34,842 nt of DNA from Synechococcus sp. UW140 (GCA_945860085.1 CAMAPJ010000021.1:1-34842); one strand, 5' to 3'. Shown: positions 7,269 through 15,209, counted from the first letter of the stretch. Notes: a model not told the origin generated them from the sequence alone. Translations and numbers: made by a program.

Positions 7269-9356
7269 CTATCGGCCGCCAAGGGATTTGATCACCAGTT
7301 GCTGGTTCTCCAAGGCCTGCTGGTAGCGGTCCATCAGGGTCTGGCTCATCCCCGCCGGCGAGATCGCGGCAGAGGGCTCTGCTCCTTGCCATTCGAGCGG
7401 AGCGGCCCCATTCAGCCCCTGGGAGGGTGGCAATGGTAGCAGGGCTGGCAACAACAGCAACGGATCGAGAAGCCGTTGTGAGCTGAGCGGCGGCAAGTTG
7501 GCAACCAGGGTCTTGGTCTTGCCTTGAGAAACAGGCCTGACAAGAGCCACAGATCTAGGCGCTGCGGCTGGCTTGCTGCCAGAGGTTGCTTTGCTGCTGC
7601 TGGCCCGGTTGGCCTTAATCGTCAGTTTGGCAGGAATGGATGACCGGGCAGGCCCAAGCTGGGCTGGACCTTGAATGGCTGCCTGACCTGGCGTGGACCA
7701 AAAGCTGGCTTCGACGGTTGGGCTGGTAGCTGGACTGGTTGTTGTTGGACTGCTGCCAGAAGCCGCAGCTGGAGCGCTTGCTGGGGGAAAAGATGGCGGG
7801 GTAGCTGTGGAAATGGATGGGGCAATCGTGATCGCAAGGCGGGCATCGTTGGCATTGGCGAGCCCGTTATCGCCGCCGGCTGGATCGAAAAGCCCAGTTG
7901 GTAGAGGCGGCTGACTAGGTCTGGGGGTTGCCCGGTTGGCTCGGCCCTGGGCCAGGGCCAGTTGCTTGAGCTGCTGCTGGACCTGGGCCAATTGGGCGCT
8001 GGGCACCACGCTCAGCAAGTGGCCCGGGGTGGCATCGGCCGGGTAAACCAGCGCGATCCGCACCGGATTGTTTTGGCCGGGGATCAGGTCCAAGGGGGTA
8101 AGACTGAGGCTTTCGCCGGAACGCATCCCCACATGGACCTCGCGATAGCCGCTGTCTGTGGTGATACCGATCGATCCCCTAAAGGCGGTGAAGGGGCGGC
8201 CATTGGGACTGGGATGGCTCAGGACCAGCTCGTAGGGGCCGCTTCCCTTCAGGTTGAGGTTGATATCGAAACGCACCCCGTAGGTCCCGACGTTGTTGAG
8301 GGAAGAATCGATCATGCGGCTAGCCAGGGGGTTCACCTGGATTTCGCCGGTGCCGAAGTTATGGCGCACCGTACTGGTGAGAGGCACATGCAGGGGGCCC
8401 TCACTGAGGTCGTAATTGAGGCTCGCCTGATAGGTATCGCCGATCGCCACTCCCGCCACGCGGGAAAACACATAACCCGCTTCAATTTCCCGTAGTCGAC
8501 GCAGGTAGGTGCGCCCTGGCGCCAATTGGCCGCTGTCGAGAACAGCAAGGACATCGTTGTGATCGCGGCCCTTGCGGGCGGCCACAACGGCCACCTGCAG
8601 GGGGCCATCACTGCGGCCCCGGATCAGGCCGTTGGCAATGCCATTGGCCGGTAGCTGGGTCTGGAACAGCACGCTGCGGCCACGGGGCGGAATCACGATC
8701 CGCTCGGGAAGATTGGCATCTAACTTGCCCCTCAGTAGGGCAATGGCGGTGGCATCGCCGGGACCGGTGTTCCAGGGGCGAGGACCTAGGGGTTTGACCC
8801 CCATCAAATTGTTAGGCAGATAGGGCGCATCAAAACTGTTGCGCACCGATCCTTGCTCAAATTCAACGGTGAGAGTTACGTCGGATGGATTGATCAAAAT
8901 AGCCGCGAGGGTTAACTCTTCGCGGCGACCCGTTGCCCCATTCCAACTGGAGCCAATCGGATTGTATTTGTGATGGATATGCAGACCGAATTCGCCGTTA
9001 AAAGTGTAGGTCGCGTTATCAAGCAACTGGTTGCTTTCTGGGCTGTAGGCCTGGCCGGGCATTGTATTAACCAGAATTCCAGCCCCTTGCACTTCCTCCG
9101 GCTGGTTGGAATGGAGCACCGGCACGGTGTTGAACTTGCCGACAAGCGGTCGAGCCGGCTGGCCAGCCATCAAGGCCACGTAGGCCTGGGCCTGGTTCGC
9201 CCCCAGCACCACGCTGGCCAGGAGAACCAGCAGCAGGGGCCGCTTGCGACCTATGGGACTGTTTGGTCTCAACTGTCTTTGTCTTGGTGTTCGCAGAAGC
9301 TGGGCGGGGGTTGGGCGGCTTAACCCAGTGGGGACTTTGGGGCTCGATCGGGGCAA
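7269..9356 (-). CDS. Secreted DUF3370-family protein
   Basis: 695 aa. An arginine-rich N-terminus leads to a hydrophobic core (about 40-52, PLLLVLLASVVLG) and an AxA cleavage site after NQAQA (residue 58), so the protein is probably exported to the periplasm or outer surface. Residues about 60-470 form one large domain (VALMAGQPARPLVGKFNTVP, GEFGLHIHHKYNP, PRPWNTGPGDATAIALLRG, FRGSIGITTDSGYREVHVGM) that I recognise as the cyanobacterial DUF3370 family; its function is unknown. Residues about 470-650 are a low-complexity Pro/Ser/Thr/Ala tail. A short conserved-looking end follows (MSQTLMDRYQQALENQQLVI). The long tail may be a spacer to the cell wall or outer membrane. The start at 9356 leaves about 35 residues before the signal core, so a later start is possible. 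The RHH-J gene follows 23 nt downstream. Confidence 0.8.
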   Translation of the reverse strand: MPRSSPKVPTGLSRPTPAQLLRTPRQRQLRPNSPIGRKRPLLLVLLASVVLGANQAQAYVALMAGQPARPLVGKFNTVPVLHSNQPEEVQGAGILVNTMPGQAYSPESNQLLDNATYTFNGEFGLHIHHKYNPIGSSWNGATGRREELTLAAILINPSDVTLTVEFEQGSVRNSFDAPYLPNNLMGVKPLGPRPWNTGPGDATAIALLRGKLDANLPERIVIPPRGRSVLFQTQLPANGIANGLIRGRSDGPLQVAVVAARKGRDHNDVLAVLDSGQLAPGRTYLRRLREIEAGYVFSRVAGVAIGDTYQASLNYDLSEGPLHVPLTSTVRHNFGTGEIQVNPLASRMIDSSLNNVGTYGVRFDINLNLKGSGPYELVLSHPSPNGRPFTAFRGSIGITTDSGYREVHVGMRSGESLSLTPLDLIPGQNNPVRIALVYPADATPGHLLSVVPSAQLAQVQQQLKQLALAQGRANRATPRPSQPPLPTGLFDPAGGDNGLANANDARLAITIAPSISTATPPSFPPASAPAAASGSSPTTTSPATSPTVEASFWSTPGQAAIQGPAQLGPARSSIPAKLTIKANRASSSKATSGSKPAAAPRSVALVRPVSQGKTKTLVANLPPLSSQRLLDPLLLLPALLPLPPSQGLNGAAPLEWQGAEPSAAISPAGMSQTLMDRYQQALENQQLVIKSLGGR

Positions 9357-9476
9357 GGCGCCAAGGCTGGGGAGGATCAGGGGGTGGGGCTGGTCCGAGG
9401 AGCCCCAGCTGGTGGCCTGGCTGCCGCGTTGGCGCCAAGGGTCTGGCTAGAAAGGCATCACTGTCACCATTTTCCC

Positions 9477-9659
9477 ATGATCCCCCCCTTTGCTTGCTGC
9501 GGGCAATCCGACTCGCCTGAATCCTTCCGGCGTCGCCATCAAGAACGCAAGTTAAGGATGCTGACCTTCTGGCGTGAGGGCCTTGAACGACAGCTCGCGG
9601 CCCTCGATGCCACGATCAGCACGCTACGGCGCCAGATGGAGACTCCAGGCGACGCCTGA
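9477..9659 (+). CDS. Small hypothetical protein with a basic coiled-coil-like core
   Basis: 60 aa from the ATG at 9477. It begins MIPPFACCGQSDSPESFRRR and continues with a charged helical stretch (RKLRMLTFWREGLERQLAAL, then DATISTLRRQMETPGDA) that looks like a short amphipathic helix or coiled coil. The CC pair near the start is notable. I recall similar short proteins in marine Synechococcus but do not know a function. Its last 44 nt overlap the 3' end of the sigma-factor gene on the opposite strand. No Shine-Dalgarno sequence is evident. Reality is supported by protein-like composition and by the gap between the DUF3370 and sigma genes; it remains uncertain. Confidence 0.55.
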   Translation: MIPPFACCGQSDSPESFRRRHQERKLRMLTFWREGLERQLAALDATISTLRRQMETPGDA

Positions 9660-10461
9660 GTTCGGCCAGGCCCCTGTGCAGGTGGCGGTGCACGGTGCTC
9701 GCACTCACCTGCCAGTCGCTGGCCACCTGCCTGAGGCTGCGGCCCGAGAGGATTACCGCCTTGATGGCCTCGGCTTGCTGGAGCGGCAGCTGGGCCAATA
9801 GGGCCACGGCTTCAGGACCACGGGGATCCTCCAGGCTGGCTTCTTCCCTGTGCGGGGCTTCGGCCTCAAAATCCAGGGGCACAAAGCGCAGGCTGGCGGG
9901 TGCCTGATCGAGGCGGGTCCACTGGGCCGCCGTTAGCCCCATGGCCAGACGCACCGCCTCCGGCGGCGGCGCCATGCCGAGTTCCGCCTCTATTCGGCTT
10001 TCGTGGCGGCGGCGCTGCTGCTCCAGCTCCTGTCGCCGGCGCGGAATCCGCAGCATGGGGGCCTGGTCCCGCAGGTAATGGAGGATGGCGCCGCGGATGT
10101 GTTGGCGGGCAAAGGGCTCAAAGGGCAGTCCCCGGCTGGGGACGTAGAGCTCGGCGGCGCGCATCAGGCCCAGCAGCCCCACCTGGGTCAGGTCGTCGGC
10201 TGATTCAGGCGACAGATGGGCGTAGTGGCGGGCGATTGGGCCGACCAGGGCCAGGCTGGCCTCGATGCGGACGCTGCGGCCGTTCTGGCGGCCCTTGGCG
10301 GGCTGGCTGCTTGGGCGCCCTTGGTTAGGAGCCGCGGTGGACTGGATGCCGGGAGATTGAGAGGCTGGCCTATTAGATGAAAGCCTTTTAGATGAAAGCC
10401 CATTAGATGAAAGCTTTTTAGAGACAGGCCCTTGGAAGGCAGAAACTGGAGAAGCAGCCAT
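9616..10461 (-). CDS. Alternative RNA polymerase sigma factor (sigma-70 family, group 3-like)
   Basis: 281 aa from the ATG at 10461; a TTG at 10506 would add 15 residues. After a low-complexity N-terminus comes sigma region 2 (SLALVGPIARHYAHLSPESA, DDLTQVGLLGLMRAAELYVP, FEPFARQHIRGAILHYLRDQ), with the core-binding and -10-reading helices. An intermediate region follows, then region 4 with a helix-turn-helix (SGRSLRQVASDWQVSASTVH, RHLHRGLAELRRRL). Region 1 is absent and the protein is shorter than primary sigma factors, which fits the type-III (SigF-like) alternative sigmas of cyanobacteria. Target promoters cannot be inferred. The N-terminus holds a 15-bp in-frame tandem repeat encoding LSSNG/LSSKR/LSSNR (residues about 17-31). 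The gene ends a minus-strand run and follows the Ap4A phosphorylase-like gene by about 100 nt. Confidence 0.85.
   Translation of the reverse strand: MAASPVSAFQGPVSKKLSSNGLSSKRLSSNRPASQSPGIQSTAAPNQGRPSSQPAKGRQNGRSVRIEASLALVGPIARHYAHLSPESADDLTQVGLLGLMRAAELYVPSRGLPFEPFARQHIRGAILHYLRDQAPMLRIPRRRQELEQQRRRHESRIEAELGMAPPPEAVRLAMGLTAAQWTRLDQAPASLRFVPLDFEAEAPHREEASLEDPRGPEAVALLAQLPLQQAEAIKAVILSGRSLRQVASDWQVSASTVHRHLHRGLAELRRRLESPSGAVAC
10370..10414. repeat. Three 15-bp tandem repeats in the sigma-factor gene
   Basis: Units 10370-10384, 10385-10399 and 10400-10414 share the core TTAGATGAAAGC and differ only in the three leading bases. The array is in frame with the sigma gene (minus strand) and encodes three copies of the pentapeptide LSSxx. 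It is clearly AT-richer than its surroundings. Confidence 0.95.
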
Positions 10462-10562
10462 GAACTGGCAAGACAGGGTGTTGTAAGGGGGTAAGGACGG
10501 GGACAAGCCCAGCCCTCCCTTTTCCAGAAACAGCCCAAACGCCGTTTAGCGCCAGCGTGAAA

Positions 10563-11570
10563 TTACGGAACTTCGCTGGCCACCGTTTGCAGCAGGGCCC
10601 AGGGTCCCTCGGCCCGCAGCCAGTCCAGATCGGCGCGATCGGTGACCAGCAGGTAGCCGGCAAAGCCCAGGGCATTGACCGAGAAGCCAGCCCAGTCATC
10701 GCGGCGGCGGCGCACGGTCAGGAACCACTGATCATCAAACAGCAGGTTGTAAGGGTGCCGGGGTTGGGGATCGGCAACCGGATCACCAAGGCCGAGGTCC
10801 CGGGCGTGGTTGGCGTAGAGGGCCTCCAATTCGGCGGCGCTGCCGCTCTGCTGCCGGGGGCTGAGGCGGTATTGCCAGGGCCACTGGCGTTGAACCCCCT
10901 TCAGTTGGGCAAGGAACTGGGGGGCCATCGGGCAGCTGGGAACACCGGCCGCCCGGGGGAGCAATTGCAGATGCCGGTGGGGCTGGCTGGCACCGGCGGC
11001 CGGCGAGCTGTTGAAAAACCACAGGCCGCCCGTGTCCCGATCAACATCGGCGACCGCCGCCCAGTCGCCAGCCCCTAGCCAGCCCTGCTGCGGCTGCCAC
11101 TGCTGGGTGATGACGAGCACATGGCCAGCCTGGACCGGGTATTTGTTGAGCAGCAGCAGGTGGCTCGATCCCAGGGGCGCCACAGCTAGCTCCTGGTCCC
11201 AGGGCAGAAAGGGATTGGGGCGCGGGCCGGATCGGCTGAGATGTTTGGGGGTGGCCGAAAGCAGCCGCCGCACCACAAAGGGGCCCCAGTCACCTGGGCC
11301 GTTGGGCCCCCGGGCGGGGCGCGGCTTGGCCGCAAGGGTGAAGGGGCCGTCAGACCCTTCGCTAGCTGGACGACCAGCCCTGGCGTCCAAGTCCTGGCTG
11401 TCGCTCAAAGACTGGCTTTCAGCCGAGCCTTGTCGCCCGCTGGACCCCTGGCTGGCCTTAATGAACGCGCCCAGGTCCAGGACCTCGGTGTCCAAGGGCA
11501 CCAGACTGCCGCTCGCCGCCGCTGACTGGCTGCGTTGCAACGCCTGCTGCCAGTACCGTTCAGCCCGCAC
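10563..11570 (-). CDS. ATP adenylyltransferase / Ap4A phosphorylase-like protein (HIT superfamily)
   Basis: 335 aa from the GTG at 11570. The conserved blocks ATPKHLSRSGPRPNPFLPWD, LLLNKYPVQAGHVLVITQQW, LWFFNSSPAAGASQPHRHLQ and HPYNLLFDDQWFLTVRRRRD match the Apa2-type Ap4A phosphorylases. These cleave diadenosine tetraphosphate with phosphate to ADP and ATP. The catalytic HIT-type motif is His198-Arg-His200-Leu-Gln. An extra Ser/Gly/Asp-rich segment (about residues 40-95) sits between the N-terminal helix and the first conserved block and makes this copy longer than I expect for the family (about 290 aa). The start overlaps the SpoIID stop by 11 nt, suggesting coupled translation. The sigma factor lies directly downstream. 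Ap4A is often regarded as a stress nucleotide, but a regulatory link to the sigma gene is only inference. Confidence 0.85.
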   Translation of the reverse strand: MRAERYWQQALQRSQSAAASGSLVPLDTEVLDLGAFIKASQGSSGRQGSAESQSLSDSQDLDARAGRPASEGSDGPFTLAAKPRPARGPNGPGDWGPFVVRRLLSATPKHLSRSGPRPNPFLPWDQELAVAPLGSSHLLLLNKYPVQAGHVLVITQQWQPQQGWLGAGDWAAVADVDRDTGGLWFFNSSPAAGASQPHRHLQLLPRAAGVPSCPMAPQFLAQLKGVQRQWPWQYRLSPRQQSGSAAELEALYANHARDLGLGDPVADPQPRHPYNLLFDDQWFLTVRRRRDDWAGFSVNALGFAGYLLVTDRADLDWLRAEGPWALLQTVASEVP

Positions 11571-12552
11571 CGGTCTTGAGGCGGGCCAGGGAGGCCCCCT
11601 GGTAGTAGTGGCCCAGGATCTGGGGGTAGGACTGGCCCTGGTTGGCCAGGCTGTTGGCGCCCTCCTGGCTCATGCTGGCGCCCAGGTTGCGGTGGGCTTC
11701 CCAGCTGATCTGGCTGTTGGCCGCATAGAGGCTCTCGACGATTCCCCCCTGATAGCTGAGGATCAGGCCCGCCGTGGTGGCTGTGGCGGTTCTGGTGCGG
11801 CCATTAACCGTGTCCAGGCCCCTGTAGGCCTGCCAGCGGGTGGTGTTGCCCAAGTGCCAGTGCTGGCTGGGCGGCCTGGCCATGTGGGCCACGGCGTAGG
11901 AGCGGGCCGCCACCGCCTGGGCCTTGAGGGCCTCCAAGTTCCAGCTGCTGGGCATTTCCGAACCCACCACCGAGGCGATGTAATCCTCCAGGGGTAAGTG
12001 GTTGATCACCAGTAGAGAAGCACCCTGCTGTACCAGCCGCAGACGGCCGGCATAGGCCTGCCCGTTGATCAACAGCGTCTGCTCCCGGGCAGGCTCGAGC
12101 CATAGTTCCGGCTGGCCTAGGGCCGTCCCCGCCAGGGAGACGCTCTGGCCGGGGCCGCCCTGGTTGAGCACACGGCCATCACGGCTGCGCAACCACCAGC
12201 CGCCGCTGCTGCCGAGCTGCAGGTTCTTGGGCAGATCGAGCAGGGCGATGCGGATCTCCAGGTTCAGGGCTGGTCCCGCCTGGGGTAGGGCCAGCTCCGG
12301 TGCGGCCAGCTTGGCCAGGCCAGCGCCCTGGCCAAGCCGTTGGGCGGCCACGCCTTGGAGATCCTCGCGGGCATTGCCGCGCACCGACCGGCCCGCGGGG
12401 GGGGCCTCCTGCAGGGCCGAGACCATGGCAGCGCTCAAGGTCGTGGGGCCTGGAATCAATCCTTCGGCCGCGAAGCCGATCGCCAGGGCCCCCAGGCCGA
12501 GGGGCAGGCCAATCAACAGGGATTTAAGCGGGATCCGGGGTGCTGTTGCCAT
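11560..12552 (-). CDS. SpoIID/LytB-domain protein (probable peptidoglycan lytic enzyme)
   Basis: 330 aa. One N-terminal hydrophobic segment (about 10-30, PLKSLLIGLPLGLGALAIGF) acts as signal anchor. The SpoIID domain is clear: INHLPLEDYIASVVGSEMPS followed by WNLEALKAQAVAARSYAVAH, then the GLDTVNGRTRTATATTAGLI block. Glu199 in VGSEMP corresponds to the catalytic glutamate of SpoIID lytic transglycosylases. In sporulating bacteria SpoIID trims denuded glycan during engulfment; cyanobacteria do not sporulate, and their homologues probably act in septal or general wall remodelling. It lies 3 nt after the PhzF-family gene and overlaps the Ap4A phosphorylase-like gene by 11 nt, so it is part of a compact operon. 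The family call is firm; the cellular role is inferred. Confidence 0.88.
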   Translation of the reverse strand: MATAPRIPLKSLLIGLPLGLGALAIGFAAEGLIPGPTTLSAAMVSALQEAPPAGRSVRGNAREDLQGVAAQRLGQGAGLAKLAAPELALPQAGPALNLEIRIALLDLPKNLQLGSSGGWWLRSRDGRVLNQGGPGQSVSLAGTALGQPELWLEPAREQTLLINGQAYAGRLRLVQQGASLLVINHLPLEDYIASVVGSEMPSSWNLEALKAQAVAARSYAVAHMARPPSQHWHLGNTTRWQAYRGLDTVNGRTRTATATTAGLILSYQGGIVESLYAANSQISWEAHRNLGASMSQEGANSLANQGQSYPQILGHYYQGASLARLKTGAG

Positions 12553-12555
12553 CGT

Positions 12556-13470
12556 CTAACAATCACAGACGCTCCAGCCAGCCGGATCCAAGCCCGGGGG
12601 GCCGCCAGCGAGTTCTCCATCCCAGAGCAGATGGCCCCTGCCCGTCAAGGCAATGGTTCCGGGCTCCGCCGTTGCGCAGACCATGCCACCGGCTGTTGAC
12701 GAGGGTTGCCAGCCGACCACAGTCCTTCTGCCAAGGCGCTCCTGCCAGAAGGGCGCCACCAGGGCATGGGCCGAGCCAGTGACGGGGTCTTCGCTGATCC
12801 CCAGCCCCGGGGCGAAGAAACGCAGTTGGTAATCCGCGGGCTGCCCCAACACCTGGGGGAGCTGGCCGGACCCTGCCTGGCCCCTGCTGGCCTGCCGCGG
12901 GCGCAGGGCCTGCATGACCACGAGACCTTGGCGATCCTGGCCCTGTAGCTGGTCCGAAGGCACAGGCAGGGCCGCCAGGTCAAAGGACTCAGCGAGCAGG
13001 GCCACCCGATAGCCCAGGGGCGAACTCCAGTAGGTCAGGGGTGGCTCGCCGAGCAGATCGGCCAGGTAAGCGGGCGCGGGCTGGACATCAAGGCCGGAAC
13101 TGGGCAGCACAACCCGGGCGCTGGCGGGCTCCAGGGACTCCAAACGCACGGCCAGGGGCCCGCTACGGCTGCGTAGGGCCAGCGGCTGGCCAAGGGACAG
13201 CTGGCCCCAGTGGCCCAGGGCCAGGGCCGCCGCCAAAGTGGCATGGCCGCAGAGGGGCACCTCGCAACTGGGCGTGAACCAGCGCAGACGCCAGTCACCA
13301 GGGGCGCCGGCCCAAAGGAAGGCGGTTTCCGATTGCTGTAGGCGGGCGGCCACGGCCTGCATCCAGTCCGGCGTCGCCGGTTCTTGCAGCCACACCACCC
13401 CGGCCCCATTGCCGCCCAGGGGAGCCTCGGCAAAGGCCTCCACTAGGGCGGCTTGGAGGGGCGCTCTCAT
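12556..13470 (-). CDS. PhzF-family epimerase/isomerase-like protein
   Basis: 304 aa. Typical PhzF fold signatures are present: an N-terminal VEAFAEAPLGGNGAGVVW, Glu48 in RLQQSETAFLW at the place of the PhzF catalytic glutamate, TPSCEVPLCGHATLAAA (residues about 66-83), and the second-half repeat GISEDPVTGSAHALVAPFW. Members isomerise small cyclic or amino-acid-derived substrates, and most bacterial copies have no assigned substrate. Nothing here suggests phenazine production. The start codon overlaps the gpsA stop (ATGA, 13467-13470), and the SpoIID gene follows after 3 nt, so the three genes are probably co-translated. Confidence 0.88.
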   Translation of the reverse strand: MRAPLQAALVEAFAEAPLGGNGAGVVWLQEPATPDWMQAVAARLQQSETAFLWAGAPGDWRLRWFTPSCEVPLCGHATLAAALALGHWGQLSLGQPLALRSRSGPLAVRLESLEPASARVVLPSSGLDVQPAPAYLADLLGEPPLTYWSSPLGYRVALLAESFDLAALPVPSDQLQGQDRQGLVVMQALRPRQASRGQAGSGQLPQVLGQPADYQLRFFAPGLGISEDPVTGSAHALVAPFWQERLGRRTVVGWQPSSTAGGMVCATAEPGTIALTGRGHLLWDGELAGGPPGLDPAGWSVCDC

Positions 13471-14456
13471 CGGCTGGCGCTGGAGGCGCTAGGCGCGCTG
13501 GCGGCAGCCGCCAGGTCGGGCAGCCGCTCCTCGCGCAACTGGCGCTCCATCAGGCGCCGCACAGCGGCGGCTGGACTGACGTTGCCATCGACCAGATCAA
13601 GTACTTCGGCGCTGATCGGTAGGTTCCAGCCCCGCTTGCCGGCCAGCTGCATCACGGCCCGGGCGGTGGGAACCCCTTCGACCGTGGCTCCGATTCGCTC
13701 GATTGCCGCGGCGCTGCTGAGGCCTTCGGCCAGAAGCAGGCCAAAGCGGTAGTTGCGGCTCAGGGGGCTGGTGGCTGTAGCCAGCAAATCCCCCAGACCG
13801 GCCAGGCCATAGAGGCTGCTGGGATGGCCACCGAGTTCGCCCAGCACGAGGCCCATCTCAACCAGGCCTCGGCAGAGCAGGGAAGCCTTGGCATTGGCCC
13901 CCAGGCCCAGCCCATCACTCACCCCGGCCGCCACCGCCATCACGTTCTTGAGGGCGCCGGCAACCTCGGTGCCGATCGGATCGGAGCTCGTGTAGAGCCG
14001 CAGGCGTTCGGAACTGAGCCCATGCTGGAGCTCCCGGGCCAGGGAGGCATCGCTTGCCGCCAAAACACTGGCGGCGGGCAGGCCCTGGGCCAGCTCCTTG
14101 GCCAGGTTGGGGCCGCTGAGCACCAGCAGGGGCATGGCGGGATTGGCGCGTTGCCAGAGACCGGAGGCGGTGCAGCCCTGCTGCAGATCAATGCCCTTGC
14201 TGCAGCTCACTAGGGGCAGGCCGCTCGGCCAGGCCGGCGCCAGCTGCTGAGCCAGCTCGCCGACGCCGGCCATGGAGACCGCTGCCACGATTAGGTCCTG
14301 GCCGGCCAGCAGCGAGGCGGGATCGCCGCCGTCACGCCGACTCCAGCCCTCGACTTGATGCCCCCGATCCCGCCATAGATCCGCCAGGGTGCCGCCCCAG
14401 GCGCCCAAACCCAAAATGCCGATGCGCAGCTGGCCCATCGGGGCATCATGCGACAT
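13467..14456 (-). CDS. gpsA: Glycerol-3-phosphate dehydrogenase [NAD(P)+]
   Basis: 329 aa from the ATG at 14456, chosen because GGAAGG lies 8 nt upstream. An ATG at 14438 would remove six residues. The N-terminal Rossmann fold carries IGILGLGAWGGTLADLWRDR. Other family blocks are VSCSKGIDLQQG, LVLSGPNLAKELAQGLPAAS and the C-terminal catalytic part with EVAGALKNVMAVAAGVSDGL, GANAKASLLCRGLVEMG and LAGLGDLLATATSPLSRNYR. The enzyme reduces dihydroxyacetone phosphate to sn-glycerol-3-phosphate, the backbone of membrane lipids. It overlaps the upstream DUF2237 gene by 11 nt and the downstream PhzF-family gene by 4 nt. The Ala/Ser-rich C-terminal tail (residues about 312-329) is an ordinary extension. 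Confidence 0.95.
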   Translation of the reverse strand: MSHDAPMGQLRIGILGLGAWGGTLADLWRDRGHQVEGWSRRDGGDPASLLAGQDLIVAAVSMAGVGELAQQLAPAWPSGLPLVSCSKGIDLQQGCTASGLWQRANPAMPLLVLSGPNLAKELAQGLPAASVLAASDASLARELQHGLSSERLRLYTSSDPIGTEVAGALKNVMAVAAGVSDGLGLGANAKASLLCRGLVEMGLVLGELGGHPSSLYGLAGLGDLLATATSPLSRNYRFGLLLAEGLSSAAAIERIGATVEGVPTARAVMQLAGKRGWNLPISAEVLDLVDGNVSPAAAVRRLMERQLREERLPDLAAAASAPSASSASR

Positions 14457-14856
14457 CAGGACCGCCTTCCCGGGCCGCCGCATGGCCTTGGAGCACCTCC
14501 AAGGGAATCACGGCCAGGCTGCTCTGTTCACAGGCCTCCAGACGCACCGGGGGCGCCATACCGTCCTCGTAGGCCTGGAGCCAGCGGCGGGCGCAGAGGC
14601 ACCAGTGGTCTCCGGGCTGGAGGCCGGGGAAGCCGAAGGCCAGCACAGGCGAAGAGAGGTCGTTGCCCTGGGCGCGGCTGTAGGTGAGGAAGGCCTCGCT
14701 GACGATGCAGCAGACCGTGTGCATTCCCTGATCCTGGGCATCGGTGCGACAGCTGCCATCGCGATGCCAACCGGTGAGGGGATCGCAGCCACAGATCTCC
14801 AGCGCCTGGCCGAGGACGTTGAGGGCTGCTGGGCTGGGGTCGGGAACTTGGCTCAT
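14446..14856 (-). CDS. DUF2237-family protein
   Basis: 136 aa from the ATG at 14856 (MSQVPDPSPAALNVLGQ). A longer reading frame upstream is proline/arginine-rich and unlike the family. The conserved core LNVLGQALEICGCDPLTGWH, then RDGSCRTDAQDQGMHTVCCI and SEAFLTYSRAQGNDLS, plus the cysteine/tryptophan-rich FPGLQPGDHWCLCARRW, matches DUF2237, a small family found in bacteria and eukaryotes. Several invariant Cys and His residues suggest metal binding, but no activity is established. It is the first gene of the compact minus-strand run leading into gpsA, with which it overlaps by 11 nt. A divergent small gene starts 125 bp away, so the gap probably holds the operon promoter. Confidence 0.85.
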   Translation of the reverse strand: MSQVPDPSPAALNVLGQALEICGCDPLTGWHRDGSCRTDAQDQGMHTVCCIVSEAFLTYSRAQGNDLSSPVLAFGFPGLQPGDHWCLCARRWLQAYEDGMAPPVRLEACEQSSLAVIPLEVLQGHAAAREGGPDVA

Positions 14857-14981
14857 GGTTTCGGCGGGCGGGCGACGCCCGGATCGGGGCGATTCTGGCG
14901 AAGCTCTGGCACAAATTCTCGCCAAGAGGTTGACGGATTCGGGGGGGAGCGCGTTAAAGGTCATTCAGCAGACCCCCCTAA

Positions 14982-15209
14982 ATGAGCTGGGACTTCACCG
15001 AAGACGCGGCCTTCATGGCCTTGTGTGACGCCTTCAAAGAGAGTGGTGAAACCTCCGCCATGGAATTTCTGGCCAATGGCGAAGGCGCCTTCCACTTCCA
15101 GGAACTCAGCCAGAACGCGGCCGGTGAGGGGATCGACCTCAGCGACTCCACGGATCTGGAGGAGTTCCAGCAGGAGGTGATCGACAGCCTGGAGCAGATT
15201 TGCCTTTGA
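14982..15209 (+). CDS. Small acidic hypothetical protein
   Basis: 75 aa, strongly acidic (MSWDFTEDAAFMALCDAFKE, GEGAFHFQELSQNAAGEGID, LSDSTDLEEFQQEVIDSLEQ, ending ICL). No signal peptide, membrane segment or known motif is seen. The amino-acid composition and predicted helices look like a real folded small protein, unlike the shadow frames around it. It is divergent from the DUF2237 gene and convergent with the DUF4090-like gene. I do not recognise the family and infer no function. The Shine-Dalgarno sequence is poor. Confidence 0.65.
   Translation: MSWDFTEDAAFMALCDAFKESGETSAMEFLANGEGAFHFQELSQNAAGEGIDLSDSTDLEEFQQEVIDSLEQICL

Noticed and set aside
13467-13530. Ala/Ser-rich end of gpsA as a sequence error or frameshift
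   Set aside because: The frame ends in a normal ATGA overlap with the next gene; tail extension is common in this family.
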